A stretch of DNA of 64,000 nucleotides, taken from contig NZ_JBDKWZ010000019.1 of the NCBI RefSeq assembly GCF_039710355.1, positions 1 to 64,000 on the forward strand, written 5' to 3'. Position 1 is the first letter of the stretch, and each line of letters starts with the position of its first letter. Origin of the DNA: Rapidithrix thailandica (GTDB taxonomy: Bacteria; Bacteroidota; Bacteroidia; Cytophagales; Flammeovirgaceae). A model generated the notes under the pieces. That model was not told the DNA's origin. It saw nothing but the letters and a program-made list of their open reading frames with translations, and did no database searches. Positions 43,960 to 52,458 of the stretch are shown piece after piece. The position numbers and the translations under genes are program-made.

Positions 43960-45306
43960 ATGGACAAATCTGTAAGGTACATGATTGCTAAAAACGATAT
44001 CGTAGCAAGAAGTGATATTGGAAAGATACGGGTTAAAAACGAAGATGCACTTAACTTTTTTACCAAAGGCTCACGACAATTTTTTATGGTTTGTGATGGG
44101 ATGGGTGGGCATCCCGGTGGAGAGATTGCTTCACAAATGGCCATTGAATATTTGGAAACTTACCTTCAAGAACACACAGCCCATTCTCAACCGGTTGAAT
44201 TATTGGAAGGTGCCTTGTTGCACGTGAATGAGCAAATCCGGAAGTTTGGTCAACAGCATCCCCGTTACTTGCATTTAGGCACTACCTGTGTAATGGTTTT
44301 GGTGGAAAACGAACAACTATATCATGCGCATGTGGGGGATAGCCGGGCATATCTTGTCCGGAAGGCTGAACTCAAAGCACTCACAAAGGACCATTCATAT
44401 GTACAAAGTTTGGTGGATAAAGGAGTAATCTCTACGGAAGAAGCGGATCAGCATCCCCGGAAAAACGAGCTTCTTCAAAGCTTGGGGATGCAACAAATAT
44501 TGCCAGATGTTGCTAAAATTTCTGTAAACTTGCAGGCTGGTGACCGGGTGTTACTTTGTAGCGATGGCTTGACCAATATGCTGACGGAAGAAGAAATCCG
44601 GCAAGCACTTATTGCCCCGCTTGAGTTAAAGGGTATTGTCAATCGTCTGATTGACTTGGCAAACGAACGGGGGGGTGTGGATAATATTTCGGTCCTATTA
44701 TTTCAGTACCAACCAGATCAATCAACTTTGAGCATGATACAGGAAGACACGCAACAGATGCCCTCAAAAGAAGGGATTTCTCCCAAAAGAACCTTACTCT
44801 CCGTAGTAAGTTTCCTGATTTTTTCAGCATTTATTGTATTGCTTTATTTGCAGAAACAACAGGCTTGGGAAGCAGATTTGAACAAAATGCAGAGTTATGC
44901 GGATTCATTAAAAAACGTGGCTTATCACTATAAAGAAAAAGCAGAAACATTGCAACAAGCTCAACAAGGGGCCATACAAAGCATTCGGGATCATTATTTT
45001 GATTCGTTTGATAGCGACCATTACCGTTTGTACGGTTTGTTAAGAGATAAAAACAAAGAGTTTAACACCGCTGAACTTTCTTTGAGGTATAATATTTTCA
45101 ACACCTCTGCCATTAAAAGCAGCGAGACTTTGGGAGAGCGGTGGTTTATTGTGCCGGTTAAAGGGTTGCATTATGTGAAAGAAGGTGAAACCTTAACGGA
45201 TATTGCAGAAAAGTACTATACCGAATTAGCCGATTCTTCCCTGGTAGAACGCTTTAACCCTGATGTACAACCTGGTAAATTTATCTTTATTCCATTTAAT
45301 AAATAG
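43960..45306 (+). CDS. PP2C-type phosphatase with TM and LysM domain
   Basis: 448 residues. Cytoplasmic PP2C/Stp1 domain (about 8-250) with the metal-binding motifs DIGKIRVKNEDA, VCDGMGGHPGGE, HVGDSRAYL, LCSDGLTNML and GGVDNISVLLF. One TM span (about 276-297), a coiled stretch, and a C-terminal LysM-like domain (YVKEGETLTDIAEKYY to the end; about 405-448). The layout would put a peptidoglycan-binding domain outside and the phosphatase inside, mirroring PASTA-type Ser/Thr kinases. No kinase gene is adjacent. The start may instead be the ATG at 43981. It ends in a strong terminator. Confidence 0.86.
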   Translation: MDKSVRYMIAKNDIVARSDIGKIRVKNEDALNFFTKGSRQFFMVCDGMGGHPGGEIASQMAIEYLETYLQEHTAHSQPVELLEGALLHVNEQIRKFGQQHPRYLHLGTTCVMVLVENEQLYHAHVGDSRAYLVRKAELKALTKDHSYVQSLVDKGVISTEEADQHPRKNELLQSLGMQQILPDVAKISVNLQAGDRVLLCSDGLTNMLTEEEIRQALIAPLELKGIVNRLIDLANERGGVDNISVLLFQYQPDQSTLSMIQEDTQQMPSKEGISPKRTLLSVVSFLIFSAFIVLLYLQKQQAWEADLNKMQSYADSLKNVAYHYKEKAETLQQAQQGAIQSIRDHYFDSFDSDHYRLYGLLRDKNKEFNTAELSLRYNIFNTSAIKSSETLGERWFIVPVKGLHYVKEGETLTDIAEKYYTELADSSLVERFNPDVQPGKFIFIPFNK

Positions 45307-45351
45307 TGGTTTTTCCGCTGCTGCGTACTAAGTGACAGATCTTTATAAAAA

Positions 45352-45400
45352 ATCAAAAAAGGACCAAAGCGTTTTTAAACAGCTTTGGTCCTTTTTTGAT
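45352..45400 (+). terminator. Strong terminator of the PP2C gene
   Basis: ATCAAAAAAGGACCAAAGC (45352-45370) pairs perfectly over 19 bp with 45382-45400, loop GTTTTTAAACA. Confidence 0.9.
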
Positions 45401-45472
45401 GGGGCTAAGAGAATAGGAGCTTCTTTTTTCGTAGATTTATCTCTAAAATCCCTAGAATTAAGCGATAAAAAA

Positions 45473-46405
45473 ATGAAGAAAATTTTACTTTTTACTCTCC
45501 CTCTGATATTGGTATTTGCTTGTTCTCAAAAAGAGGATACGGTATTCTTGTTCTCTTATTTTAAAAATAATGGAGAAGATGGGTTGCACTTGGCTTATAG
45601 CGAAGACGCTTTGAGCTGGAAAACACTAAACAATGATAGTTCCTTCTTGTTGCCGGCAGTGGGGAAAGAGAAGCTGATGCGTGACCCCTGTGTCATCAAA
45701 GGTGGAGATGGCAAGTTTCATATGGTATGGACATGTGGGTGGAACGAACGTGGAATAGGATATGCCCATTCCACAGATTTGATTCATTGGTCGGAACAAG
45801 CATATCTTCCGGTTATGCAACAAGAGCCCAATGCCAGAAACTGTTGGGCACCGGAGCTGTACTACGATCGTGATGAAGAGATTTACCTGATCTATTGGGC
45901 TACTACGATTCCCGGTAAGTTTGCAGAAACGGATTCTACCGGAGACGATGGCTATAACCACCGGATGTATTATACAACTACCAAAGATTTTAAGCAATTC
46001 AGCAAAACTCAAGTATTGTATGATCATGGGTTTAATGTAATTGATGCCACCATCCGGAAAGTGGAAAATGAGTATTTGATGTTTTTGAAAAATGAGACAA
46101 AGCATCCGGTAGTTGAGAAGAATATTCGAATTGCCAGAAGTCCTGAACTTTTACAGGGATATACGCAAGCATCTGAGCCTATCACCGGAAGTTGGGTGGA
46201 AGGGCCAACTGTGGCGCATACCCGAATGGGCTGGATTGTTTATTTTGACCAATATACCCGGCACCGGATGGGTGCGGTGTTGTCAACCGATTTGGTTACT
46301 TGGACTGATATTTCCGATCAAGTTGCCTTCCCGGAAGGAACCCGGCATGGAACCGTGTTTAAAGTAAAAAAAGACGAGTTGGATAAGTTACTTTCCTCTG
46401 AATGA
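45473..46405 (+). CDS. GH43-like beta-propeller lipoprotein
   Basis: 310 residues from the ATG at 45473; the open frame extends back to 45332 but crosses the terminator, so that start is wrong. Signal peptide with lipobox VFACS. Beta-propeller repeats of the GH43/62/117-like clan: RDPCVIKGGDGKFHMVWTCG, NCWAPELYYDRDEEIYLIYWA, VIDATIRKVENEYLMFLKNE and WVEGPTVAHTRMGWIVYFD carry the usual Asp/Asp/Glu places (RDP, NVIDATI, EGPT). It likely trims arabinose-, xylose- or galactose-type side chains at the cell surface; the substrate is open. Confidence 0.82.
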   Translation: MKKILLFTLPLILVFACSQKEDTVFLFSYFKNNGEDGLHLAYSEDALSWKTLNNDSSFLLPAVGKEKLMRDPCVIKGGDGKFHMVWTCGWNERGIGYAHSTDLIHWSEQAYLPVMQQEPNARNCWAPELYYDRDEEIYLIYWATTIPGKFAETDSTGDDGYNHRMYYTTTKDFKQFSKTQVLYDHGFNVIDATIRKVENEYLMFLKNETKHPVVEKNIRIARSPELLQGYTQASEPITGSWVEGPTVAHTRMGWIVYFDQYTRHRMGAVLSTDLVTWTDISDQVAFPEGTRHGTVFKVKKDELDKLLSSE

Positions 46406-46465
46406 TCTGCTATTAACTACATCTTTAGAGTGAGAATTCTAAGGGGGAAATATATTTTTCTTATT

Positions 46466-46491
46466 GCTACATTATATGTAGCTTTGCTACA
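46466..46491 (+). promoter_or_regulatory. Overlapping palindromes at the HxlR promoter
   Basis: GCTACA-TTATA-TGTAGC-TTT-GCTACA: three alternating half sites make two nested inverted repeats. They cover TAGCTTTG (46479-46486), an exact -7 element, 29 bp before the HxlR gene. A regulator bound here would block the promoter; autoregulation by HxlR is an inference. Confidence 0.6.
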
Positions 46492-46514
46492 GAATATAAA
46501 GCGAAAGATTTAGT

Positions 46515-46856
46515 ATGGATTTACCGATACCAGGACAACCTGTACGTGGTTCCAAGTCAGGACAACCCATTATGGCACTCTTTGACTTGTTAGGTCGAAG
46601 TTGGGCCATGGGAATTATCTGGAATTTACACCAGCGTCCTTGCACATTCCGGGAATTGCAGCAAATATGTGAATCGATTTCCCCAACCACCTTGAACAAA
46701 CGTTTAAAAGAATTAAAACAGGCTTTTTTAATTGAGCGCTCCTTAGAGGGGTATACCCTTACCTCTCAGGGAGAAGAACTTTTTTTATTGCTACAACCCT
46801 TGGGAAAATGGTCGAGAAAATGGGCTGAGAATTTTAAAGAAAAAGAAGATGAATAA
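46515..46856 (+). CDS. HxlR-family transcriptional regulator
   Basis: A 113-residue winged-helix regulator. The HxlR pattern is clear: PIMALFDLLGRSWAMGIIWNL, TFRELQQICESISPTTLNKRLKEL (recognition helix) and GYTLTSQGEELFLLLQPL. It has no cysteine near the N-terminus as in redox-sensing HxlR proteins. It overlaps nudC by 8 bp, so the two are co-transcribed, and palindromes lie on its promoter. Confidence 0.9.
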   Translation: MDLPIPGQPVRGSKSGQPIMALFDLLGRSWAMGIIWNLHQRPCTFRELQQICESISPTTLNKRLKELKQAFLIERSLEGYTLTSQGEELFLLLQPLGKWSRKWAENFKEKEDE

Positions 46857-47766
46857 AGTACAATATTATAGCAATTCGGAGTTTGCCAGGGCCGTACATT
46901 TGCGAAATACCGGCCCTTTAAAAGGTAGTGATACCGCACCGAATGCTTTAATTCCGGTTTGGAATGAGAAGTTTTACTGTCAAAAAAACGGAAGTGGTTA
47001 TTCGGTTATGACAGATGCTACCAACGAACTTATGGCACTTTCGGAAAAAGTAATCTTTCTCGGACAAGAGCATGACCGTAAGATTGCTTGTATTGACCTT
47101 TCCGATACAGAGTTGTCCGATTTGGAAACAACTTTAGGTACAGGTGAATTTTTAGATCTCCGCACCATCGTTCGTCAGTTAGACAGGGAACAAGCTGCTT
47201 TGCTTGCCTATGCCAAGGGACTGGCTCGCTGGAATAGAATGTATTCCTTCTGTGGAGTTTGTGGCTCGGCGACTAAAAGCCGGGACCGGGGCCATAGTAG
47301 AAAATGCATCCATGAATCCTGTGGAACAATTTCTTTTCCAAGAATAGACCCGGCTATCATCGTTTTGATTGAGCACAAGCCTTTGGGGCAAGCGCCAATG
47401 TGTCTGTTGAATAAAGTCAAAACAGAACAGGGGTATCGCTGTTCTACATTTGCCGGGTTTGTAGAAATAGGCGAGAGCCTTGAAGATGCCGTGCGTAGGG
47501 AAATGAAAGAAGAAGTGGACGTAGAAGTGGGTAATATACGCTATGTTAGTTCTCAGCCCTGGCCGTTTCCGGCATCCATCATGCTGGGATTTGTTGCCGA
47601 AGCAAAAAGCCAATACTACCAAGTAGATAATCAAGAAATCAAAGATGCGGGATGGTTTACGGCTCAAGAGATTGACCGGCTGGTAAAAGAGGGTACGTTG
47701 GTCTTGTCGAGAGAAGATTCCATAGCCCGGTACTTAATCGAATCCTGGGTGAAAGAAAACCTTTAA
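46849..47766 (+). CDS. nudC: NAD+ pyrophosphatase / RNA decapping Nudix NudC
   Basis: NudC splits NADH/NAD+ and removes NAD caps from RNA. 305 residues: N-terminal domain, a zinc ribbon CGVCGSATKSRDRGH... with four cysteines (about 137-160), then the Nudix box GFVEIGESLEDAVRREMKEE (about 203-222) and the NudC hallmark SQPWPFP (about 234-240). Length is slightly above typical. Being in an operon with HxlR suggests regulated NAD turnover. Strong family call. Confidence 0.94.
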   Translation: MNKVQYYSNSEFARAVHLRNTGPLKGSDTAPNALIPVWNEKFYCQKNGSGYSVMTDATNELMALSEKVIFLGQEHDRKIACIDLSDTELSDLETTLGTGEFLDLRTIVRQLDREQAALLAYAKGLARWNRMYSFCGVCGSATKSRDRGHSRKCIHESCGTISFPRIDPAIIVLIEHKPLGQAPMCLLNKVKTEQGYRCSTFAGFVEIGESLEDAVRREMKEEVDVEVGNIRYVSSQPWPFPASIMLGFVAEAKSQYYQVDNQEIKDAGWFTAQEIDRLVKEGTLVLSREDSIARYLIESWVKENL

Positions 47767-47770
47767 ACCT

Positions 47771-48038
47771 ATGCGATATATCCCAAAACCTTTGCCGGAC
47801 GAATACCCATCCTATTCCCATAATCTATATGGATTTGCTAGAAGATGATGGTAAGGTGCTGGAGCAGCTCAGGCAGAACTTTGAGACGATCAAAGTATTT
47901 ATTTATGACTTGCCGGAAGAGGCATTTATGAGAAGAGGTACTTCGTCGGGAAATATTAATGAACGGATTGTCCGGGCTTTACCAGTATCAAAGAGCGGTA
48001 TTTGTCACTGTGAAAATGAAGCAAAGGAGGGAGAATGA
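47771..48038 (+). pseudogene. DinB-family protein, decayed
   Basis: From the ATG at 47771 the frame reads MRYIPKPLPDEYPSYSHNLY, a typical DinB/DUF664 start, then stops; one base later the frame MDLLEDDGKVLEQLRQNFET followed by IKVFIYDLPEEAFMR continues the family (open as 47829-48038). Past that point, RYFVGK and NERIVRAL pieces (expected: RYAPGKW...DDERIFAYRALR) appear in other frames with a piece deleted. So at least two frameshifts and a deletion have destroyed the gene, starting 5 bp after nudC. Confidence 0.75.
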
Positions 48039-48231
48039 TAACTTCCCTGTTCCTTTTTTGCTTTCGGAAAGAATATTATTTTCGTATTTCAACCTTAATG
48101 ATAAAGTCCTTACAGAGCGATGACTTTCGGGTGCATGAGCGATGCAGAGAGTCGGCTTCTAAAAACTTTTAGAGAGTGTTTGAAATTCAATTTTACGGCT
48201 TTAAGGAAATGCGGTTTTTATTACTGATCAG

Positions 48232-49152
48232 ATGAGTACGAAAAACGATATCGCCTATTATGAAACGCTAAGTGATCTTTACAATGCATTGGGTTTGCCG
48301 GTTGAGCAGGAGGTAGAGTTCACTATTCATAATTTATTGGATATTCATAAAGAAGTGCCTTTTAAATCTCCGGTGTTCAGAACCAACTATTATTCATTTA
48401 TTTTTGTCAAGGATGGAAAAGGGAATTATACCACCGATGAGCATCGTTTTGATTATTCGGCCCGGACAATATATTTTACCAACCCCGGGCACCTGAAGGC
48501 ATTCGAGTTTTATGAACTGAAGGACGCCTATATCATTACCTTGAGTGAAGAGTTTTTGAAAACCAATGTGCATAAGGACATCTTTCAAGAGTTTCCTTTT
48601 CTATTGGCTGAGACCGTTCCGCCACAAATCCTTTCCGTGGAAAAGTTTCAGGCCTTTGAACAATTGTATAAGCAAATTCTGACTGAATACCAATCGGATT
48701 CCCATTATAAGTATCGTATCATAGGCAATCTTTTTGTGGTTTTGTTATTGAAAATCAAAGAAGCTTTTTGGGGCAATTACTATCCTTTGGAAGAAGGGGG
48801 ACGAAGCTCTCAAATTGTAAAAAAATTCAAACAAACCTTGGAGGGGCATTACCGTCATCTGGCCGAAGACAAAGTACAATTTCTCTATCAAGTACAAGAT
48901 TATGCCAAAGCACAAAATCTTAATCCCAGTTACCTTAGCAATGTGATTAAAAGCAAGACCGGAAAATCCATGAGCACTTGGATCGCGGAAAAAACTATAG
49001 CTCAAGCCAAAGCTTTCTTAAAACACTCGCCCTTGTCGATTAAAGAAATAGGATATCGTTTGGGGTATTCGGAAACAGCCCATTTCAGTAATTTTTTCAA
49101 AAAGCAAACCGGTATCAGCCCTTCTCTCTACCGCAAAAAGTTTGCACTTTAA
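48232..49152 (+). CDS. AraC-family transcriptional regulator
   Basis: 306 residues. An N-terminal cupin-like sensing domain (about 25-180) and a C-terminal AraC DNA-binding domain (about 200-300) with two HTH motifs: NPSYLSNVIKSKTGKSMSTW and SIKEIGYRLGYSETAHFSNFFKKQTG, then SPSLYRKKF at the end. It lies 164 bp before an SDR gene in the same direction and is probably its regulator. Confidence 0.9.
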   Translation: MSTKNDIAYYETLSDLYNALGLPVEQEVEFTIHNLLDIHKEVPFKSPVFRTNYYSFIFVKDGKGNYTTDEHRFDYSARTIYFTNPGHLKAFEFYELKDAYIITLSEEFLKTNVHKDIFQEFPFLLAETVPPQILSVEKFQAFEQLYKQILTEYQSDSHYKYRIIGNLFVVLLLKIKEAFWGNYYPLEEGGRSSQIVKKFKQTLEGHYRHLAEDKVQFLYQVQDYAKAQNLNPSYLSNVIKSKTGKSMSTWIAEKTIAQAKAFLKHSPLSIKEIGYRLGYSETAHFSNFFKKQTGISPSLYRKKFAL

Positions 49153-49315
49153 CGAAAAGCATTCTCATGTATTTGCAAGCTTTCCTGTGATTCTCGCAAC
49201 AAAGAATTTGTGAGAAGCGTCCACCTTTGTCATTGTATTCATTATCCGGTTTTTTCTGACAAAGCGAATAAATATTTGTTAGAAAAAACCCATCGAAAAT
49301 TAAAAAAGAAACAAT

Positions 49316-50071
49316 ATGAAAAAGGTAGCACTCATTACAGGGGGAAGCCGGGGGTTGGGTAGAAATACAGCGATAGCTCTGTCAAAAAAAGAAACGGATA
49401 TAATTATTACTTACAACACCCAAAAAGAAAAAGCCGAGGAAGTAATTGCCGAAGTGGAAAAGAACGGAGGCAAAGCCGTTGCTTTACAGCTCAACCTTGG
49501 GGAAGTGAAGTCATTGAGCAAATTTGTAGAAAAACTGTCTGGTATTTTGCTAACTCATTGGGAAAGAACTCACTTTGATTTTCTGGTGAATAATGCCGGT
49601 TTTGGTATTTATTCCCCAATCACTCAAACATCCGAAGAGCAATTTGACAGTTTGATGAATGTACATCTCAAAGGTGTATTTTTCTTGACTCAAAAACTGC
49701 TTCCCTTTTTGGCTGACAACGGGGCTATTGTCAACTTTTCCACCGGTTTGGCCCGTTTCAGTGTTCCGGGATATGCTGCGTATGCTAGTATGAAAGGAGC
49801 CGTGGAAGTGTTTACCAAGTACCTGGCCAAAGAGTTGGGAGCAAGGGGGATTCGTGTCAATGTGATAGCTCCGGGGGCTATTGATAACGATTTTAATAAA
49901 AGTAATTTCGAAAAACACCCTGAGGCAAAGGAATTTCTCGCTTCTCAAACGGCATTGGGAAGAGTCGGCCGCTCCGAAGATATTGGGTCTGTAGTGGCGG
50001 CAATCTGCTCCGATGCATTAGGTTGGGTGAATGGGCAGAGAATTGAAGCTTCCGGAGGTATGTTCTTGTAA
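49316..50071 (+). CDS. Short-chain dehydrogenase/reductase
   Basis: A classical SDR of 251 residues. NAD(P)-binding TGGSRGLGRNTA (TGxxxGxG) at residues 8-19, NNAGFG, active-site region with Ser in VNFSTGLAR and the YASMKGA (YxxxK) motif near residue 156-162, and ERIEASGGMF-like end (INGQRIEASGGMFL). The substrate is unknown. It lies downstream of the AraC gene; homologous pairs are often AraC-controlled aldo-keto/SDR enzymes. Confidence 0.9.
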   Translation: MKKVALITGGSRGLGRNTAIALSKKETDIIITYNTQKEKAEEVIAEVEKNGGKAVALQLNLGEVKSLSKFVEKLSGILLTHWERTHFDFLVNNAGFGIYSPITQTSEEQFDSLMNVHLKGVFFLTQKLLPFLADNGAIVNFSTGLARFSVPGYAAYASMKGAVEVFTKYLAKELGARGIRVNVIAPGAIDNDFNKSNFEKHPEAKEFLASQTALGRVGRSEDIGSVVAAICSDALGWVNGQRIEASGGMFL

Positions 50072-50233
50072 ATGTTTGCAGATGTGGGAAAGTTCAGTAG
50101 TCGATAAAAAAGACTTGTAGGGTTATTTGTGTTGCAAAATAGTGGGATTAGCTGATTTGTGCTGGTGTGAGAATATTCCTTGAAGGCACACAACTTTACG
50201 AGTCTTTAGTGTGACTTTATTAAAGTAGGAAAT

Positions 50234-50395
50234 GAAGTGGTTTATACGTATAGTTTTTGACCGAAGATGGAATCAAAATCGACTCATCAAGGCATTTTTT
50301 GAAGAGAATAGCCAAGAGCTATTGTTGAAAAAAGTAACACAGAGGAGGCGTTTTTGAAACATTTTTTAGGAAAAAGAAAAAGTTTAATTCACTTC
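50234..50395 (+). repeat. 162-bp repeat family, full copy C
   Basis: Full element from GAAGTGGTTTATACG to AATTCACTTC. Near-identical in length and sequence to copy B (31253-31414, other strand) and to copy D. The ends GAAGTG/CACTTC are an exact 6-bp inverted repeat. The central stem here is AATAGC-CAAGA-GCTATT. It lies 34 bp before the small lipoprotein gene. Confidence 0.92.
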
Positions 50396-50429
50396 TATGT
50401 CAGAATTTTATAACTTAAAATCATGAAGA

Positions 50430-50846
50430 ATGAAGTTATTAATGATTGTTTATGTATCCGCGATAAGTTTTTTAGGATGTAAAGATCACCCCCGGCTCTC
50501 GCCTGACTGTAAACAACAAGTCATCATTGACAAAGACCGTTATTTACAGACTCCCTCAGACGAATTCTCCATTTTCAAAGCCACACTTAAAAATGATTGT
50601 CTGTTACTTACTGTAAGATATAGTGGCGGGTGTGGAACTACTGACTGGAAACTGATTGATTCCGGAGAGCGCTTAGGCCAAGTTCCCGTACAAAGAAACA
50701 TCCGCTTGACTTTAAAAGATGAAGACCCTTGTGAGGCCTATCTGGCCAAAGAACTTTCGTTTGATTTGTCTCCATTGAAAGTGAAAGGTGAAAATAAAAT
50801 CTCCATTTCACTGGAAGGTTGGGACAAGAAGCTAATTTATGAATAG
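50430..50846 (+). CDS. Small hypothetical lipoprotein
   Basis: 138 residues with a short signal peptide and lipobox FLGC (Cys 17). The mature part holds five further cysteines (CKQQ, NDCLLL, GGCGTTDW, EDPCEAY) and a beta-rich body ending in IKVKGENKISISLEGW-type strands. No family recognised. Expression may be driven from the repeat element just upstream. Confidence 0.7.
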   Translation: MKLLMIVYVSAISFLGCKDHPRLSPDCKQQVIIDKDRYLQTPSDEFSIFKATLKNDCLLLTVRYSGGCGTTDWKLIDSGERLGQVPVQRNIRLTLKDEDPCEAYLAKELSFDLSPLKVKGENKISISLEGWDKKLIYE

Positions 50847-50892
50847 TAACCGGCTAGCACGTGCTGAGTACCGTTAGGAAAAAATGATGAGT

Positions 50893-50940
50893 AAGTATCC
50901 CGGCTTTGCCTATGCTTAAGAGGGATGCTTTTGCTTTACA
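50893..50940 (+). terminator. Likely terminator of the small lipoprotein gene
   Basis: AAGTATCCC (50893-50901) pairs with GGGATGCTT (50932-50940; one G-T pair), followed by a T-rich stretch. Confidence 0.5.
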
Positions 50941-50989
50941 TGCTTAAAAACATTTGTTGAGGAGTTTATAAAATAAAATCAAATTATAT

Positions 50990-51035
50990 GTAACCATTTG
51001 GTTTTATTTTGTTAAATTAGTAACCAAATGGTTAC
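50990..51035 (+). promoter_or_regulatory. Paired palindromic operators of the ArsR gene
   Basis: GTAACCATTTGGTT (50990-51003) and GTAACCAAATGGTTAC (51020-51035) are reverse complements of each other and each is itself near-palindromic (AACCA/TGGTT), 16 bp apart, the second ending 7 bp before the ATG. This is the arrangement expected for an autoregulating ArsR-type repressor. Confidence 0.75.
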
Positions 51036-51042
51036 GAGTTAG

Positions 51043-51369
51043 ATGAAAGCAAGAAGAGATGTATTTCAGGCGATAGCCGATCCGACCAGAAGGGAAATTA
51101 TGGGATTGTTGGTTCATAATACCTTGACATTAAATGGAATTGTAGAACATTTTGAGGTCAGTCGCCCGGCGATTTCTAAACATATCAAAATACTGGAAGA
51201 ATGTGGTTTGGTGATGATAGAGCAACAGGGGCGGGAGCGCTATTGCACAGCGAAACCTCAAAAGCTCAAAGAAGTTTTTGATTGGATTGATCAGTACAAG
51301 GTTTTTTGGAATCAAAAATTGGATGCACTGGACGATTTTTTAATGAATGACACGCCTACCGATTCATGA
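51043..51369 (+). CDS. ArsR-family transcriptional repressor
   Basis: 108 residues, a winged-helix repressor: DVFQAIADPTRREIMGLLV (start motif), LTLNGIVEHFEVSRPAISKHIKILEECGLV (recognition helix SRPAISKH) and IEQQGRERYCTAKP (wing). It has no cysteine metal site, so it is of the SdpR-like non-metal type often paired with SRPBCC genes. It overlaps the next gene by 4 bp (ATGA). Confidence 0.92.
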   Translation: MKARRDVFQAIADPTRREIMGLLVHNTLTLNGIVEHFEVSRPAISKHIKILEECGLVMIEQQGRERYCTAKPQKLKEVFDWIDQYKVFWNQKLDALDDFLMNDTPTDS

Positions 51370-51821
51370 TACATCTGTTAACCCAAAACAAAATGAATAA
51401 AAAGCTTTTAGTCATTGAACGTACGTTTAAAACGCCAGTGGAGAAGGTCTGGCGGGCGATTACGGATAAAAAACAGATGAAAGAATGGTACTTTGACCTG
51501 AAGGAATTCAAAGCCGAAGTCGGATTTGAGTTTCAATTCAATGCCGGAACAGAAAACGGTGAATACTTGCATCTCTGTAAAGTGACCGAGGTGATTCCAC
51601 TGAAAAAACTCCGATACAGTTGGCGGTATGACGGTTATCCGGGCAATTCGTTTGTTACCTTTGAACTGTTTCCGGAAGGGGAGTTTACCCGTTTGAAGTT
51701 GAGCCATGAAGGCTTGGAGTCCTTTCCCAAAGACAATAAAGATTTTGCTTCTACAAATTTTGAAGAGGGATGGGGCCAAATTATCGGTGCTTTCTTGAAA
51801 GCGCATCTGGAAAAAATGTAA
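51366..51821 (+). CDS. SRPBCC/AHSA1-type domain protein
   Basis: 151 residues; a START-like fold of the AHSA1 family: LVIERTFKTPVEKVWRAITDKKQMKEWYF at the N-terminus, LRYSWRYDGYPGNSFVTFEL, and WGQIIGAFLKAHLE at the end. Such proteins bind small hydrophobic ligands; function here is unknown. The first ATG overlaps the ArsR stop (ATGA); the ATG at 51393 is an alternative start. It is part of an ArsR-led operon. Confidence 0.85.
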   Translation: MIHLLTQNKMNKKLLVIERTFKTPVEKVWRAITDKKQMKEWYFDLKEFKAEVGFEFQFNAGTENGEYLHLCKVTEVIPLKKLRYSWRYDGYPGNSFVTFELFPEGEFTRLKLSHEGLESFPKDNKDFASTNFEEGWGQIIGAFLKAHLEKM

Positions 51822-51940
51822 GCTGGTTTTGTTCCGGAAAGCAATTCCAAACAAGGATTCGATAGGTGTTTTACGGATTTACTTTTCATAGTTGACTATT
51901 CAACTAAGGTTAAACCACAATTTTTCCAACCTATAAAAAG

Positions 51941-52339
51941 ATGACTCTTATGAAAATCAAACTCACAAGCATTCCCGTAAGTGATCAGGAAAAGGCACTT
52001 CACTTCTATACGGAAGTATTAAACTTTGAAAAGAAACACGATATTCCTGTGGGGGAAGACAGGTGGCTGACTGTGGTGTCTCCCGAAGAACCGGATGGAG
52101 TAGAGTTATTTCTCGAACCGAATGGGGACTACCCGGCAATGAAGGCCTTGAAAGAAGCACTTGTAAAAGACAAAATTCCCTATACCTCCTTTGAGGTGGA
52201 CGATATCCAAAAGGAGTACAAGCGGTTGAAAGAACAGGGAGTTCATTTTGTTCAAGAGCTGGAAACTACAGGTTCGATCACCCAGGCCATGTTAGACGAT
52301 ACTTGTGGTAATTATATTCTGATCTACCAACCAAGTTAA
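51941..52339 (+). CDS. VOC-family (glyoxalase-fold) protein
   Basis: 132 residues with paired beta-alpha-beta-beta-beta units. Typical parts: SIPVSDQEKALHFYTEVLNF at the N-terminus, DGVELFLEPN, SFEVDDIQKEYKRLKEQGVHF and DDTCGNYILIYQP at the end. Members bind a metal and act on small substrates or bind drugs; the function is unknown. Lies 119 bp after the SRPBCC gene, probably in the same operon. Confidence 0.88.
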   Translation: MTLMKIKLTSIPVSDQEKALHFYTEVLNFEKKHDIPVGEDRWLTVVSPEEPDGVELFLEPNGDYPAMKALKEALVKDKIPYTSFEVDDIQKEYKRLKEQGVHFVQELETTGSITQAMLDDTCGNYILIYQPS

Positions 52340-52458
52340 AAGATATATTGTGGTACGGAGCAAATTTTTCCTCATGAAAAAATTGTCTAAAACGTACAAT
52401 TCAGACTCCGTTTTGCGCTGTTATTTTGTCTTTCATTAGATCATTAAAAGCAAGCATT

